Origin: Streptomyces luomodiensis
GTDB lineage: Bacteria; Actinomycetota; Actinomycetes; Streptomycetales; Streptomycetaceae
Direction: 5' to 3'
Length of the DNA stretch: 64,000 bases
Assembly (NCBI RefSeq): GCF_031679605.1
Contig: NZ_CP117522.1
Coordinates: 2,046,001 to 2,110,000, forward strand
The first letter of the stretch is position 1; the number at the start of each line of letters is the position of its first letter. Below the pieces are notes generated by a model. The model saw only the letters and a program-made list of their open reading frames with translations, was not told where the DNA came from and made no database searches. Shown here piece after piece: positions 27,959 through 40,765 of the stretch. Position numbers and translations under genes: made by a program.

Positions 27959-29532
27959 GCGTGCTTCCTTTCGGGCTGAGGAACGCCGAGCCGCGGATTC
28001 TCGGGCTGCGGATTCTGTGGCTGCGGATTCTCGGGCCGCGGGTGGTGCAGGGCGGCGACGGCGTTCCCGGCCTCGGCCGCGAGGGCGGCCGCGGCGGTCT
28101 CGTCCGAGGCCCACCCGACGTAACCGTCCGGCCTGATCAGGGCGGCGCTGACGCCGGCCCATGCCGCGCGGGACTGTTCCACCGGCCGCGGACAGCGGTA
28201 CCGGTCGAGGCGGGCGGACGCGTCGTCGGAAGAGAGGCCGTCGACGCCGAAGCCGTCGACGCGAGCGAAATCGATCAGTACGGGGCGCCCGCCCTGGAGA
28301 AGGTCGAACAGGTGCTCCGTGTCCGACAGCCGCAGGTTCGGCGCCCGGTGGCCCGTCAGCGGATGGCGCCGGCCGGGCAGGGAGTACGTCACCGACAGTC
28401 CGGACAGACGCTGCGCGAGGGCGTCGTTGAGCTGCGGCTGTTCCGCGATCAGCTTGCCCAGCAGGGACCTCAGCGCGGTTCCCTGCGGCGAGAAGGCCGA
28501 CATGATCGCGGTCTGCGCCTGGGTGTGCTCGATCGTGTCCTCCCCCACCGGATGCCGTTCTTGGTGGTAGGTGTCCAGCAGCTCTTCCGACGCCCGGCCG
28601 CTGACGGTCGCCGCCAGCTTCCAGCCGAGGTTCATCGCGTCCTGGACGCCCACGTTCAGCCCGACACCGCCCATCGGCATGTGCTGATGAGCCGCGTCAC
28701 CCGCCAGCAGGACCCGGCCCTTGCGGTAGTGCCGGGCCACCCGGCTGGTGTTGCCGTAGCGGGACAGCCAGGAGGGGCTGTGCATCCCGTAGTCCGTGCC
28801 GGCGATGCGCGAGACCCGCTCGCGCAGTTCCTCCAGGGTGAGTTCGCCCGGCCGCCCGTCGCGAAGGTCCTCCGGCGAGTGCACCACGATCCGGTGCCGG
28901 CCACCGGACAGCGGGACGATCATGAACGTGCCCCGCGTCGTCCACTGGCTCGTGACCGGGCCGGGCGGCGGATCACTGAGCACCACGTCGCCGAGTGCCC
29001 CCAGCGCGGTGGCCCCGGTCCCCTCGAACTCGATCCCCGCGCACTGGCGCACCACGCTGCGCGTGCCGTCGCACCCGACCACATAGGCGGCGCCGAGCAC
29101 GTACGCGCCGTCCGGCCCGTCGACCGACACGGTCACCGTGTCGCCGGCATCCACGCAGTCGGTCACCTTGTGTCCGCGACGGACGTCCGCGCCCATGGCC
29201 ACGGCGCGCCGCTGGAGCAGTTCCGTCGTGCGCGCCTGCGGGACCGTGAGCGTGTACGGGAAGTCGGTGTCCAGCCGCCGGAAGTCGAGGCGGTCATCGA
29301 GGACCGCGAAATGCCCGCTGGGTATCCGGCCGCCTTCCGCCAACAGGTCCTGATGCGCGCCGCGGAGCGCGAAGGTCTCGATCGTGCGGGCGTGGAGCGT
29401 CAGCGCCCGGGAATTCTGGTCGATCTTTGGATCCTGCTCGAGGACCACCGTGCGGACCCCGGCCAGCCGCAGTTCGCACGCCAGCCACATGCCCGTCGGC
29501 CCGCCGCCGACGATGACGACGCTCTCATCCAT
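27955..29532 (-). CDS. FAD-dependent aromatic monooxygenase (RIFMO/PHBH type)
   Basis: A 525-residue class A flavoprotein hydroxylase. The FAD-binding GxGxxG is in VVIVGGGPTGMWLACELRLA at the N terminus, the DG motif is in YVVGCDGTRSVVR and the GD motif in GRVLLAGDAAHQHMPMGG. A thioredoxin-like C-terminal domain follows. Relatives include rifampicin, tetracycline and phenol hydroxylases; VLEQDPKIDQNSRALTLHA is RIFMO-like. The last 30 residues are a Pro/Asn-rich tail of near-repeats (PENPQPQNPQPENP) that looks newly expanded. It is divergent from a TetR gene and followed by RidA. Confidence 0.92.
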   Translation of the reverse strand: MDESVVIVGGGPTGMWLACELRLAGVRTVVLEQDPKIDQNSRALTLHARTIETFALRGAHQDLLAEGGRIPSGHFAVLDDRLDFRRLDTDFPYTLTVPQARTTELLQRRAVAMGADVRRGHKVTDCVDAGDTVTVSVDGPDGAYVLGAAYVVGCDGTRSVVRQCAGIEFEGTGATALGALGDVVLSDPPPGPVTSQWTTRGTFMIVPLSGGRHRIVVHSPEDLRDGRPGELTLEELRERVSRIAGTDYGMHSPSWLSRYGNTSRVARHYRKGRVLLAGDAAHQHMPMGGVGLNVGVQDAMNLGWKLAATVSGRASEELLDTYHQERHPVGEDTIEHTQAQTAIMSAFSPQGTALRSLLGKLIAEQPQLNDALAQRLSGLSVTYSLPGRRHPLTGHRAPNLRLSDTEHLFDLLQGGRPVLIDFARVDGFGVDGLSSDDASARLDRYRCPRPVEQSRAAWAGVSAALIRPDGYVGWASDETAAAALAAEAGNAVAALHHPRPENPQPQNPQPENPRLGVPQPERKHA

Positions 29533-29544
29533 GCCGCACCTCTC

Positions 29545-29593
29545 TCTATCACTGACCAAGTAACCGTCGACGTCAGATATACTCGATCAGTGA
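29545..29593. promoter_or_regulatory. TetR operator-like half sites and leaderless promoter
   Basis: TCACTGA at 29549-29555 is mirrored by TCAGTGA at 29587-29593, and both are followed by CCAAG. CTATCACTGA is close to a classical tet operator half site. TATACT at 29578-29583 would be a -10 box seven bases before the TetR GTG, so the TetR mRNA is probably leaderless. The -35 is weak. Confidence 0.5.
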
Positions 29594-30234
29594 CCAAGAG
29601 ACAAGCTGCCGCCCGCACCAAGGTCGGGATCACCCTCGACCACGTGGTCGGCGCGGCGTTCGACGTACTCGACCGGGGCGGCGTCGCCAAGCTCTCCACC
29701 CGGGCCATCGCGGCCGAACTCGGGGTCAGCATGAACACCGTCATGTGGCACATCCGCACCAAGGACCGGCTCCTGGACACCATGGCCGAGGCCGTCCTCG
29801 GGGAAGTCGACCTGGACGGCCTGCCCGAGGACTGGCACGACCAGGCGGCCGAACTGCTGGGACGGCTGCGCCGGGCGATGCTCCGGCACCGGGACGGCGC
29901 CCTGCTCGTCGCGGGCACCTTCCCCGCGGAACCGCGGACCCTCGCCTTCACCGACCGGCTGCTGACCGCCCTTCTGCGCGGCTGCCCCACCCGCAAAACG
30001 GCCGCGTGGACGGCCTGGAACCTCTTCTACTTCACCCTGGGCCTGGTCCAGGAGGAACAGGCGGCACCCGCCGACAACCGCGACCGTCTGCGCGCACACG
30101 TGACCGAACGGCGCTTCCCCGGACTGAGCTCAGCACTGGACGACTTCACGTCCGTCGACTTCGCGGCACGCTTCCGGTTCGGCATCGAGCAGATCCTCCA
30201 CTCCGCCTCGACCGGGGCAGCACCCGAGCACTGA
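29590..30234 (+). CDS. TetR family transcriptional regulator
   Basis: A 214-residue regulator. The N-terminal HTH spans LSTRAIAAELGVSMNTVMWH (about residues 38-57), and the C-terminal region (MLRHRDGALLVAGTFPAEP, GLVQEEQAAPADNRD) resembles the TetR_C ligand domain found in tetracycline-type repressors. It is divergent from the FAD monooxygenase and most likely represses it and itself. The start GTG coincides with the expected transcription start, so no ribosome site is present. Confidence 0.9.
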   Translation: MTKRQAAARTKVGITLDHVVGAAFDVLDRGGVAKLSTRAIAAELGVSMNTVMWHIRTKDRLLDTMAEAVLGEVDLDGLPEDWHDQAAELLGRLRRAMLRHRDGALLVAGTFPAEPRTLAFTDRLLTALLRGCPTRKTAAWTAWNLFYFTLGLVQEEQAAPADNRDRLRAHVTERRFPGLSSALDDFTSVDFAARFRFGIEQILHSASTGAAPEH

Positions 30235-30518
30235 ACGATGAGCCCGCGCCCGACCCCCGGCACGGAGCGGACCCCCGCCGCTTCAAGGAACACCTCGCCA
30301 CCCCCGGCGGAGTTCCCAGCCGACACGGTGGCACCGGCCCGTCCGCCGAGCCGACCCGCCTCGCGCGTTGCCACCGAACCGGGCATGCACCACCAGACGC
30401 CGCAGCAGCGGACCAAGACCACGCAGAGCGCGGAACGGCCCGAGGAGGCTGCGGCATCGGTGAAGGACGCGAAGAAGGCGGCCTTGCGCAAACAGGTCCA
30501 CGAGCTGGAGACGGAACG

Positions 30519-30863
30519 TTGACGGCGCTCTTCGAAAGCGGCTGCATGCACGGCACCGTGCTGGTCGACGTCGAGGCCGGCAGGGACGTGGACGTGCTGC
30601 CCGACCGCACCTCCGAGACGTTCGCGGCCTGGCTCACCGAGCATCCCGGCGCCGAGATCATCTGCCGGGACCGGGCGAGCGCCTACACCAAGGCGGTCAG
30701 GGAAGCCGCCCCCAGTGCCCCCGAAGTCGCTGATCGCTGGCACCTGTTACAGAACCTCTGCGCCACAGTGGGGAAGACCTGCCACCAGCACCGCGACTGC
30801 CTGCGCAAACGCGCCGAGGAGGAGACGGTGACCGAAGTGCCGGAGCTGCCCCCAATGCTGTTG
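30519..30863 (+). pseudogene. ISL3 transposase fragment
   Basis: The plus strand reads GTVLVDVEAGRDVDVLPDRT, SETFAAWLTEHPGAEIICRD, RASAYTKAV and VADRWHLLQNL, the core of ISL3-family transposases including the catalytic Asp of ICRDRAS. It is cut at 30864 by the IS-A end. Just upstream, 30440-30522 reads KDAKKAALRKQVHELETER, similar to the tail of an IS3 OrfA, so two transposase scraps are fused here. Confidence 0.8.
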
Positions 30864-32046
<1,183 letters not shown>

Positions 32047-32449
32047 GACGTCCACGGCCGACACGCCGACTTCGGGAACCGCTGGTCGGAACACGCCTCT
32101 GTTGAGTCAGACCGTGGCCGGACGCCGGGCCGGCGGCACACCCCGAGCGGGCCAGCCCCGGGGGCGGCAGGGAACCTCACGAGCCATCCAACCCAGCGTC
32201 CTACAGCACGCTACGAGCGGCCAACCCGACCGCGCACCGCTATAGCCAATACAAGTCGGGAACCTCACCGAGTCACAGGTCGCCCGCCCTGACCAGTCCC
32301 GAAGGCGTGGGAGCTGTCATGAAAAGGCCTCTGCGTCCTTCAATCCGGGATAGACGTCGACGGAGTGGAGCCAGGATCATCCCGGCTCCACTCCAGGTGC
32401 GGGCACTGTAGGTCTTCAGCGATTCACCCTGGGTTCGTGGCATGTCCCA
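32047..32449. other. Stretch without a recognised gene
   Basis: About 400 bases between IS-A copy 1 and the xylanase gene. No protein family, RNA gene or clear repeat is visible. The part next to the xylanase stop is its 3' untranslated region. Confidence 0.5.
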
Positions 32450-33901
<1,452 letters not shown>

Positions 33902-34210
33902 TCACGGAAGGAATGCAGGCGCAGGGGGGTGCCTCGTCCGCTCCCCCTCGGCGGACGGACACCGGAACGTGACGGGGGTGGCGCAGGCTTTGGTGCGCGG
34001 AACTGTCGTGCGGTACCGACACGGTTCGAGATCTCGAACTATGACCGGCTTCTCAAGCAGGGATGATTGAGGCATTGACGATGACTCGTCAACACTCCTC
34101 GCAGAAGAAGTTTCCGTTCCTCGTCCGAAAATTTCCGGACCCCGGCGAGCCCGACGGCGAACCCCCGTCGTCGCCGGAGGCGCTATTTGTGGACAGATCG
34201 GCGACAGGCC

Positions 34211-34272
34211 TTGACCAAAGGGCCCCACATTCCTAGCTTGTGGCGCCAGAGCATCCGGAATTTCTTCGAAAT
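34211..34272 (+). promoter_or_regulatory. GH62 promoter and palindromic element
   Basis: TTGACC (34211-34216), a 17-base spacer and TAGCTT (34234-34239) match a housekeeping promoter. Twenty bases further, ATTTC-TTC-GAAAT (34260-34272) is a palindrome placed where a repressor could block transcription in response to xylan sugars. A similar AT-rich run CGAAAATTTCCGG lies near 34128. Function is inferred. Confidence 0.6.
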
Positions 34273-34358
34273 GTTCCGTGATTGCTCCTGCCCCCGGGCA
34301 CGTCCGCTCCGCGGTTCATCGGGGTCACGTCACCACCGCCCCCAAAGGAGGCCCTCTG

Positions 34359-35825
34359 ATGTGGTTTCGCCACCCGCCCCCGGCCCGTCCAAGACGCTTA
34401 CTCGCCGTCCTTGCGCCTTTGCTGCTCGTGGCCACCTTCCTCGGTGCCCAGCCCGCCGACGCGGCGACCGTAGACCCCAACGCCTCGTATGTGCTGGTCA
34501 ACCGCAACAGCGGCAAGGCCCTGGACGTCTACAACATGGCGACCGGCGACGGCGCCCGCATCACCCAGTGGACCAGGAACGATCAGAACCAGCAGCAGTG
34601 GCAGTTCGTCGATTCCGGGGGCGGCTACTACCGCATCAAGTCCCGCCACTCGGGCAAGGTGCTGGACGTCTCCAACCGGTCCACCGCGAACGGTGGTTCG
34701 ATCGTCCAGTGGGCCGACCTGAACGGCACCAACCAGCAGTGGCGGCTGGCCGACAGCCCGGATGGCTACGTGAGGCTCATCGCGCGCCACAGCGACAAGG
34801 CCCTCGAAGTACAAGGTGCCTCCACCGCCGACAACGCGAACGTCGTCCAGTACGACGACTGGGGCGGCACCAACCAGCAGTGGCAGCTCGTCAAGGTCGG
34901 CGGCAACGACCCCGGCGCGTGCGATCTTCCATCGACCTACCGGTGGACATCAACGGGCGCGCTGGCGCAGCCCAAGCCGGGGTGGGTCTCGCTCAAGGAC
35001 TTCACCGTCGTCCCCTACAACGGCAGGCAACTCGTCTACGCGACGACGCACGACACGGGGACGACATGGGGTTCGATGAACTTCGGCCTGTTCACCAACT
35101 GGTCGGAGATGGCATCGGCCGGCCAGAACACGATGTCGGCTTCCACCGTCGCGCCCACGCTCTTCTACTTCGCACCGAAGAACATCTGGGTGCTCGCCTA
35201 CCAATGGGGTGGCACCGCCTTCTCCTACCGGACGTCGAGCGACCCCACCAACCCGAATGGCTGGTCGTCCCAGCAGGTGCTCTTCTCCGGAAGCATCTCC
35301 GGCTCCGGAACCGGGCCCATCGACCAGACGCTCATCGCCGACGGGACGAACATGTACCTGTTCTTCGCCGGTGACAACGGCAAGATCTACCGGGCCAGTA
35401 TGCCGATCGGGAACTTCCCGGGCAGCTTCGGCACGAACTCGACAGTGGTCATGAGCGATACGACGAACAATCTGTTCGAAGCCCCGCAGGTCTACAAGCT
35501 CCAGGGCCAGAACCGCTACCTCATGATCGTCGAGGCGATCGGCTCGCAGGGCCGCTACTTCCGCTCGTTCACGGCCACCAGTCTGAACGGCTCGTGGACG
35601 CCCCAGGCCGCGACCGAGAGCAATCCCTTCGCCGGCAAGGCCAACAGTGGCGCCACCTGGACCAACGACATCAGCCATGGCGAACTGATCCGCACCAGCC
35701 CCGATCAGACCATGACCGTCGATCCCTGCCATCTGCAGTTGCTCTACCAGGGTCGCAGCCCCAACTCCGGCGGCGACTACGGCCTCCTGCCCTACCGTCC
35801 GGGTCTGCTGACTCTGCAGCGCTGA
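34359..35825 (+). CDS. abfB: Secreted alpha-L-arabinofuranosidase, GH62 with N-terminal CBM13
   Basis: A 488-residue enzyme that removes arabinose side chains from arabinoxylan. The signal peptide has [19 protein letters not shown] and ends ADAA. A ricin-type CBM13 occupies about residues 30-178 with repeated QQW ([27 protein letters not shown]). The GH62 five-bladed propeller follows from [13 protein letters not shown], with catalytic Asp in SLKDFTVV and Glu in IVEAIGSQG and the typical [19 protein letters not shown] precedes ATG 34359. Domain order matches AbfB-type enzymes of Streptomyces. It works with the divergent xylanase. Confidence 0.95.
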   Translation: MWFRHPPPARPRRLLAVLAPLLLVATFLGAQPADAATVDPNASYVLVNRNSGKALDVYNMATGDGARITQWTRNDQNQQQWQFVDSGGGYYRIKSRHSGKVLDVSNRSTANGGSIVQWADLNGTNQQWRLADSPDGYVRLIARHSDKALEVQGASTADNANVVQYDDWGGTNQQWQLVKVGGNDPGACDLPSTYRWTSTGALAQPKPGWVSLKDFTVVPYNGRQLVYATTHDTGTTWGSMNFGLFTNWSEMASAGQNTMSASTVAPTLFYFAPKNIWVLAYQWGGTAFSYRTSSDPTNPNGWSSQQVLFSGSISGSGTGPIDQTLIADGTNMYLFFAGDNGKIYRASMPIGNFPGSFGTNSTVVMSDTTNNLFEAPQVYKLQGQNRYLMIVEAIGSQGRYFRSFTATSLNGSWTPQAATESNPFAGKANSGATWTNDISHGELIRTSPDQTMTVDPCHLQLLYQGRSPNSGGDYGLLPYRPGLLTLQR

Positions 35826-35912
35826 CGGCGTGACACGAGCCGAGACGGTGGGGGTGAGCGGGGTCGGGGACCGGCGCGGTGGCTGATGCACCGATTCCGG
35901 TCCCCGGCCTCC

Positions 35913-36867
35913 TCAGGAGTGCCGTGTGCCCGGCATCGTGTCCCAGAACGCGCACTGGTGTTCCGTCGAGTACCGGTCGTCGTCGATCAGGGCACTTCTG
36001 CCCCCGGCCCGCAGCGACAGCATCAGGCCCTTGCCGCTGTGATAGCCGGGCCAGACCATCTGCCCGGCGGCCGGCCGGCCGGTCTTCGTGAAGGCGCCCC
36101 AGTACCGCGTCATCTCGTGGGCGAGTCGGCGCTCGTCGGCGTTGAACAGCGGGGCGATGGGTGTGCCGTTGTTGAAGCTGGGCCAGATGTAGGCGAGTTC
36201 CGCGGCGTGGCCGGCCCAGACGTAGCCGGGGATCTGCGTCAGGCCAGGGCCGGTCCGGTGGTCGAACTCGTACGCATAGGTGCGGGTGTACCGCTCAAGG
36301 GTCCGGGCGAGCGAGCGGAGCCCGCACCCGCCGATCCCCGCGACACTCCCCGAGTCCGTCATGATCCCGCCGACGAGGTACGCCGCGGTGTACCGGTCGG
36401 ACGTATCGGGCCAGGGGTAACGGGCGAGGACCTCGTCGGCGCGGGCGCCGGCGAGGTTCTGGACGAAGGCGAGGTAGGCCTCCTTGCCCGCGCCCATGTA
36501 ACCCGCGGCGAAGGTGCGGCGCTCGTCACGGTTGGCACCGACCACCACGGGCACGCGGGTGAACCTCCCGCTGTCCAGCGCCTCGCGCGGTCCGGTCGGG
36601 AACGTCGGGGTTCCGTCCACGAAGCCGGCCGAGAAGGTCCGGCTCGCGTCGAGGAGCGTACCCGCCGAAGCCGACCGCAGACAGTCGAGGACGGCCGCCT
36701 GAGCCGTGGCGTCGCAGCCCGCCTGCCGGGCGAACGCCGTCCCCGCGGCCTCCGCCCGGTCCTCCGGTCCGCTGCGACAGGAGCCGCTCTGGATCATGGC
36801 GCGGGCGAACAGCCCGCGCGAGCCGGGCGACACGAGATGACCGCAGACGGACCAGCCGCCCGCGGAC
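35913..36867 (-). pseudogene. Type-B carboxylesterase, N-terminal half removed by IS-B
   Basis: About 318 codons remain. The frame begins at the IS-B border with AESAGGWSVCGHL, where a complete enzyme has GESAGG: the nucleophile Ser survives but the preceding Gly and the first 200 or so residues are gone. Downstream parts include GLFARAMIQSGSC, VPVVVGANRDERRTF (acidic residue region) and YWGAFTKTGRPA. The catalytic Glu and His regions can be traced. A truncated esterase beside xylanase and arabinofuranosidase genes may be a lost accessory hemicellulose esterase. Confidence 0.85.
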
Positions 36868-38861
<1,994 letters not shown>

Positions 38862-38892
38862 GCCGTCCGAGGTGGTCAGCCCGCGGCCTCTC

Positions 38893-39200
38893 CCCTGTCG
38901 CATGGGGAGCACGACATCACGCTCCCATCTCGAAAGGGGGTCGAGAGCCGACAAGGGGTCCTTATGCCTCTCGATGCAGAGAGCACCTGAATCGATGGGG
39001 TGACCGCATGGGCCCGCGATTGACGACGGCACACTGGGGCGCGGTACGGCGCCGTAGGTCTACCGGATCGGACGACGCACGAATCGGGCACCGTTGACAC
39101 GTCTGCGAGTTGGGAGCACGAGGGCTCCCAGAGGGCTCCCCATCGCTCCCAGCCCGGAAACGGTTAAGGCCGCCTCCGCTACCCGCGGAAACGGCCTTCG
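38893..39200. repeat. About 310-bp direct repeat, copy R1
   Basis: Matches 49059-49368 (R2) with scattered differences, including the stretches around CGACAAGGGGTCCTTATGCC and TGTAGGTCTACCGGATCG (GCCG in R1). It ends in the hairpin AAGGCCG...CGGCCTT that follows tRNA-Pro relics. It is probably the original DNA downstream of a tRNA-Pro gene, carried along with successive integrations. Confidence 0.8.
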
Positions 39201-39223
39201 ACCTGCGACCCCTCGACCCCCAG
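39166..39223 (-). other. att relic 1 (tRNA-Pro 3' fragment with terminator)
   Basis: The hairpin at 39166-39198 is the same as that downstream of relics 3 and 4. It is followed at 39201-39223 by ACCTGCGA and CCCCTCGACCCCCAG, the variable-loop to anticodon-loop part of tRNA-Pro(GGG) on the minus strand. The 34 bases of acceptor and T-arm present in relic 4 are missing between two copies of ACCTGCGA. Confidence 0.7.
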
Positions 39224-39501
39224 CCCAGCGATCACTCTGCACAACCACCCGTATCGCACCGTAGCAGACCGCCTCGGAGCCGCACACCGCCGTACAGAGA
39301 AGGAACGCCGCTCCCAGCCACCGGCTCCTGAGCACGCTCATTCTGCTACCACACTCCTATGACCTGGCTCCTGCCGATTCCGGCGCCCGAAGTCGCGAAC
39401 GGCAAGTACGGCGAGGCATTCGACGCCGTCGTCGAGGCCGAAGAACTGAACGTGATCAAGAGCACGCCACGAGCACCGGCCCCACCAAGCGCGCACCCCA
39501 G

Positions 39502-39903
39502 CTACCACCCGATGCTCAGAATCAGTCTGCTGCAACGGACACCAGCGCTCCGTGCTTGCCGCGAACCCAGATCCTCCGCGGCCCCACCAGCGAGTACATA
39601 CGCCGCGTGACGTGCAGCGACGACTTTTCGAGCGGCACAGGCTCTGCACCACACCACCATGGAGCTGCTGCGGTCCACGACCAGGGCCATGTCCATCCAG
39701 CGCTCGCGCGCCGGCACGCAACTGGACAGCCACAGCCCCTCGAGCGCCACCCGCTCGGCCGTGGCCTTCTCCTCGACCTCGTTCGCGACCGGCGAGGGCG
39801 AGGTGCGCCGCAGTAGCCGCAGCGCCCGGGACACGGCGCGCTCGGCGGTCGGCGGGGAGACAGCGCCAGGCGGGGGCGGGCTGAGCCTGCTCGGACAGTT
39901 CAT
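39502..39903 (-). pseudogene. SAV_2336-type N-terminal domain protein, remnant
   Basis: The minus-strand frame reads LRLLRRTSPSPVANEVEEKA, then ERWMDMALVVDRSSSMVVW, which resembles the vWA-like N-terminal domain (ERWLDLALVVDxSxSM) of SAV_2336-type proteins found in Streptomyces conflict loci. The frame then loses similarity after the first 100 residues and the large C-terminal part is absent, so it is a relic. It lies at the start of the cargo between att relics 1 and 2. Confidence 0.6.
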
Positions 39904-39957
39904 TGAGTCGAGTCTGGCCGGACCGCCTCTCGCACATCGGTCGACATCCGCAGCGGG

Positions 39958-40680
39958 CTACGCGGGCTGCCCGGTGCCGCGGAGCAGAGGTGGGCTGAGC
40001 AGCCATGCGGCCCCCCGGCGGTAAAGGCCGGCCGGCCGGCCGGTGGGGGGCAGCCGCCGCTCTCCCGTGGGTTGTACAAAGCCCTCGGTGTTGAGCACTT
40101 TACGGCGGAAGTTGCTCGGGTCCAGACACTGCCCCCAGATCACTTCGTAGACGGTACGCAGCTCGCTCAGGGTGAACGTCTCTCCGCAGAAGGCCGTGGC
40201 GACCGCGGTGTACTCGAGCTTTCTGCGGATCTCCTCCAAGGCGTCCGCGAGGATGGCCGGATGGTCGAAGGCCAGCTCCTGCGCCCCGTTGATCACTTGT
40301 GACACGGGAGCCCAGTAGGCGCGCCTGGCATCGGTACCGCCCACAGGGGTGGGAAGTTCCGGCCCCAGCGCGAGATAGGCGATCGTGACCACCCTTCCTC
40401 TCGGGTCACGTCCAGGATCCCCGTAGGCGCCGAGCTGCTCCAGGTGCAGCCGGCTGCCATCGATCCCCGCCTCCTCCCAGAGCTCACGCAACGCCCCCTC
40501 GCGCAAGGTCTCGGTCTTCTGGACGTAGCCGCCGGGCAGCGCGGGCCGGCCGAGGAAGGGCGCCACCCCACGATCGATCAGGAGCACCATCAACTGATCG
40601 CCTCTGACGGTGAAGATCAACAGGTCCACGGTCACCCACGATGCCTCCACCTCAGTGGAGTCTTTCAGCCAGTCATCCAC
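39958..40680 (-). CDS. NUDIX hydrolase with C-terminal winged helix (NrtR-like)
   Basis: A 240-residue two-domain protein. The N-terminal NUDIX domain has an intact Nudix box from GGYVQKTETLREGAL to RELWEEAGI, so it may still hydrolyse a nucleoside-diphosphate compound. The C-terminal winged helix (FTLSELRTVYEVIWGQCLDP, NFRRKVLNTEGFV) is that of NrtR regulators, which repress NAD-related genes and respond to ADP-ribose. It is divergent from the conflict operon at 40766, and its start is near that operon's promoter, so it may control it. Confidence 0.9.
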   Translation of the reverse strand: MDDWLKDSTEVEASWVTVDLLIFTVRGDQLMVLLIDRGVAPFLGRPALPGGYVQKTETLREGALRELWEEAGIDGSRLHLEQLGAYGDPGRDPRGRVVTIAYLALGPELPTPVGGTDARRAYWAPVSQVINGAQELAFDHPAILADALEEIRRKLEYTAVATAFCGETFTLSELRTVYEVIWGQCLDPSNFRRKVLNTEGFVQPTGERRLPPTGRPAGLYRRGAAWLLSPPLLRGTGQPA

Positions 40681-40689
40681 CAGAACCCC

Positions 40690-40729
40690 TAAAGGTCATA
40701 TTGACTTAAACCCCTTCGCCACTTATGGT
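40690..40729 (+). promoter_or_regulatory. Promoter of the conflict operon with possible NrtR operator
   Basis: TTGACT (40701-40706), a 17-base spacer and TATGGT (40724-40729) form a good housekeeping promoter. The imperfect palindrome AAGGTCATATTGACTTA (40691-40707) covers the -35 box, where the divergent NrtR-like protein could bind. The expected transcript start near 40736 excludes the ATG at 40733 as a start codon. Confidence 0.65.
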
Positions 40730-40765
40730 CTCATGCACCATAACTCTCCGAGGCAGAGGCCCAGC

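Noticed and set aside
27970..28050. A CRISPR-like short repeat array
   Set aside because: The repeats are imperfect, lack spacers and encode the proline-rich tail of the monooxygenase in frame.
39359..39610. Plus-strand frame beginning MTWLLPIPAPEV
   Set aside because: It turns into Pro/Ala/Arg-rich sequence opposite the SAV_2336-type relic and lacks a ribosome site.
40733..40735. ATG as start of the conflict membrane protein
   Set aside because: It lies upstream of the predicted transcription start (about 40736) and has no ribosome site; GTG 40766 fits better.
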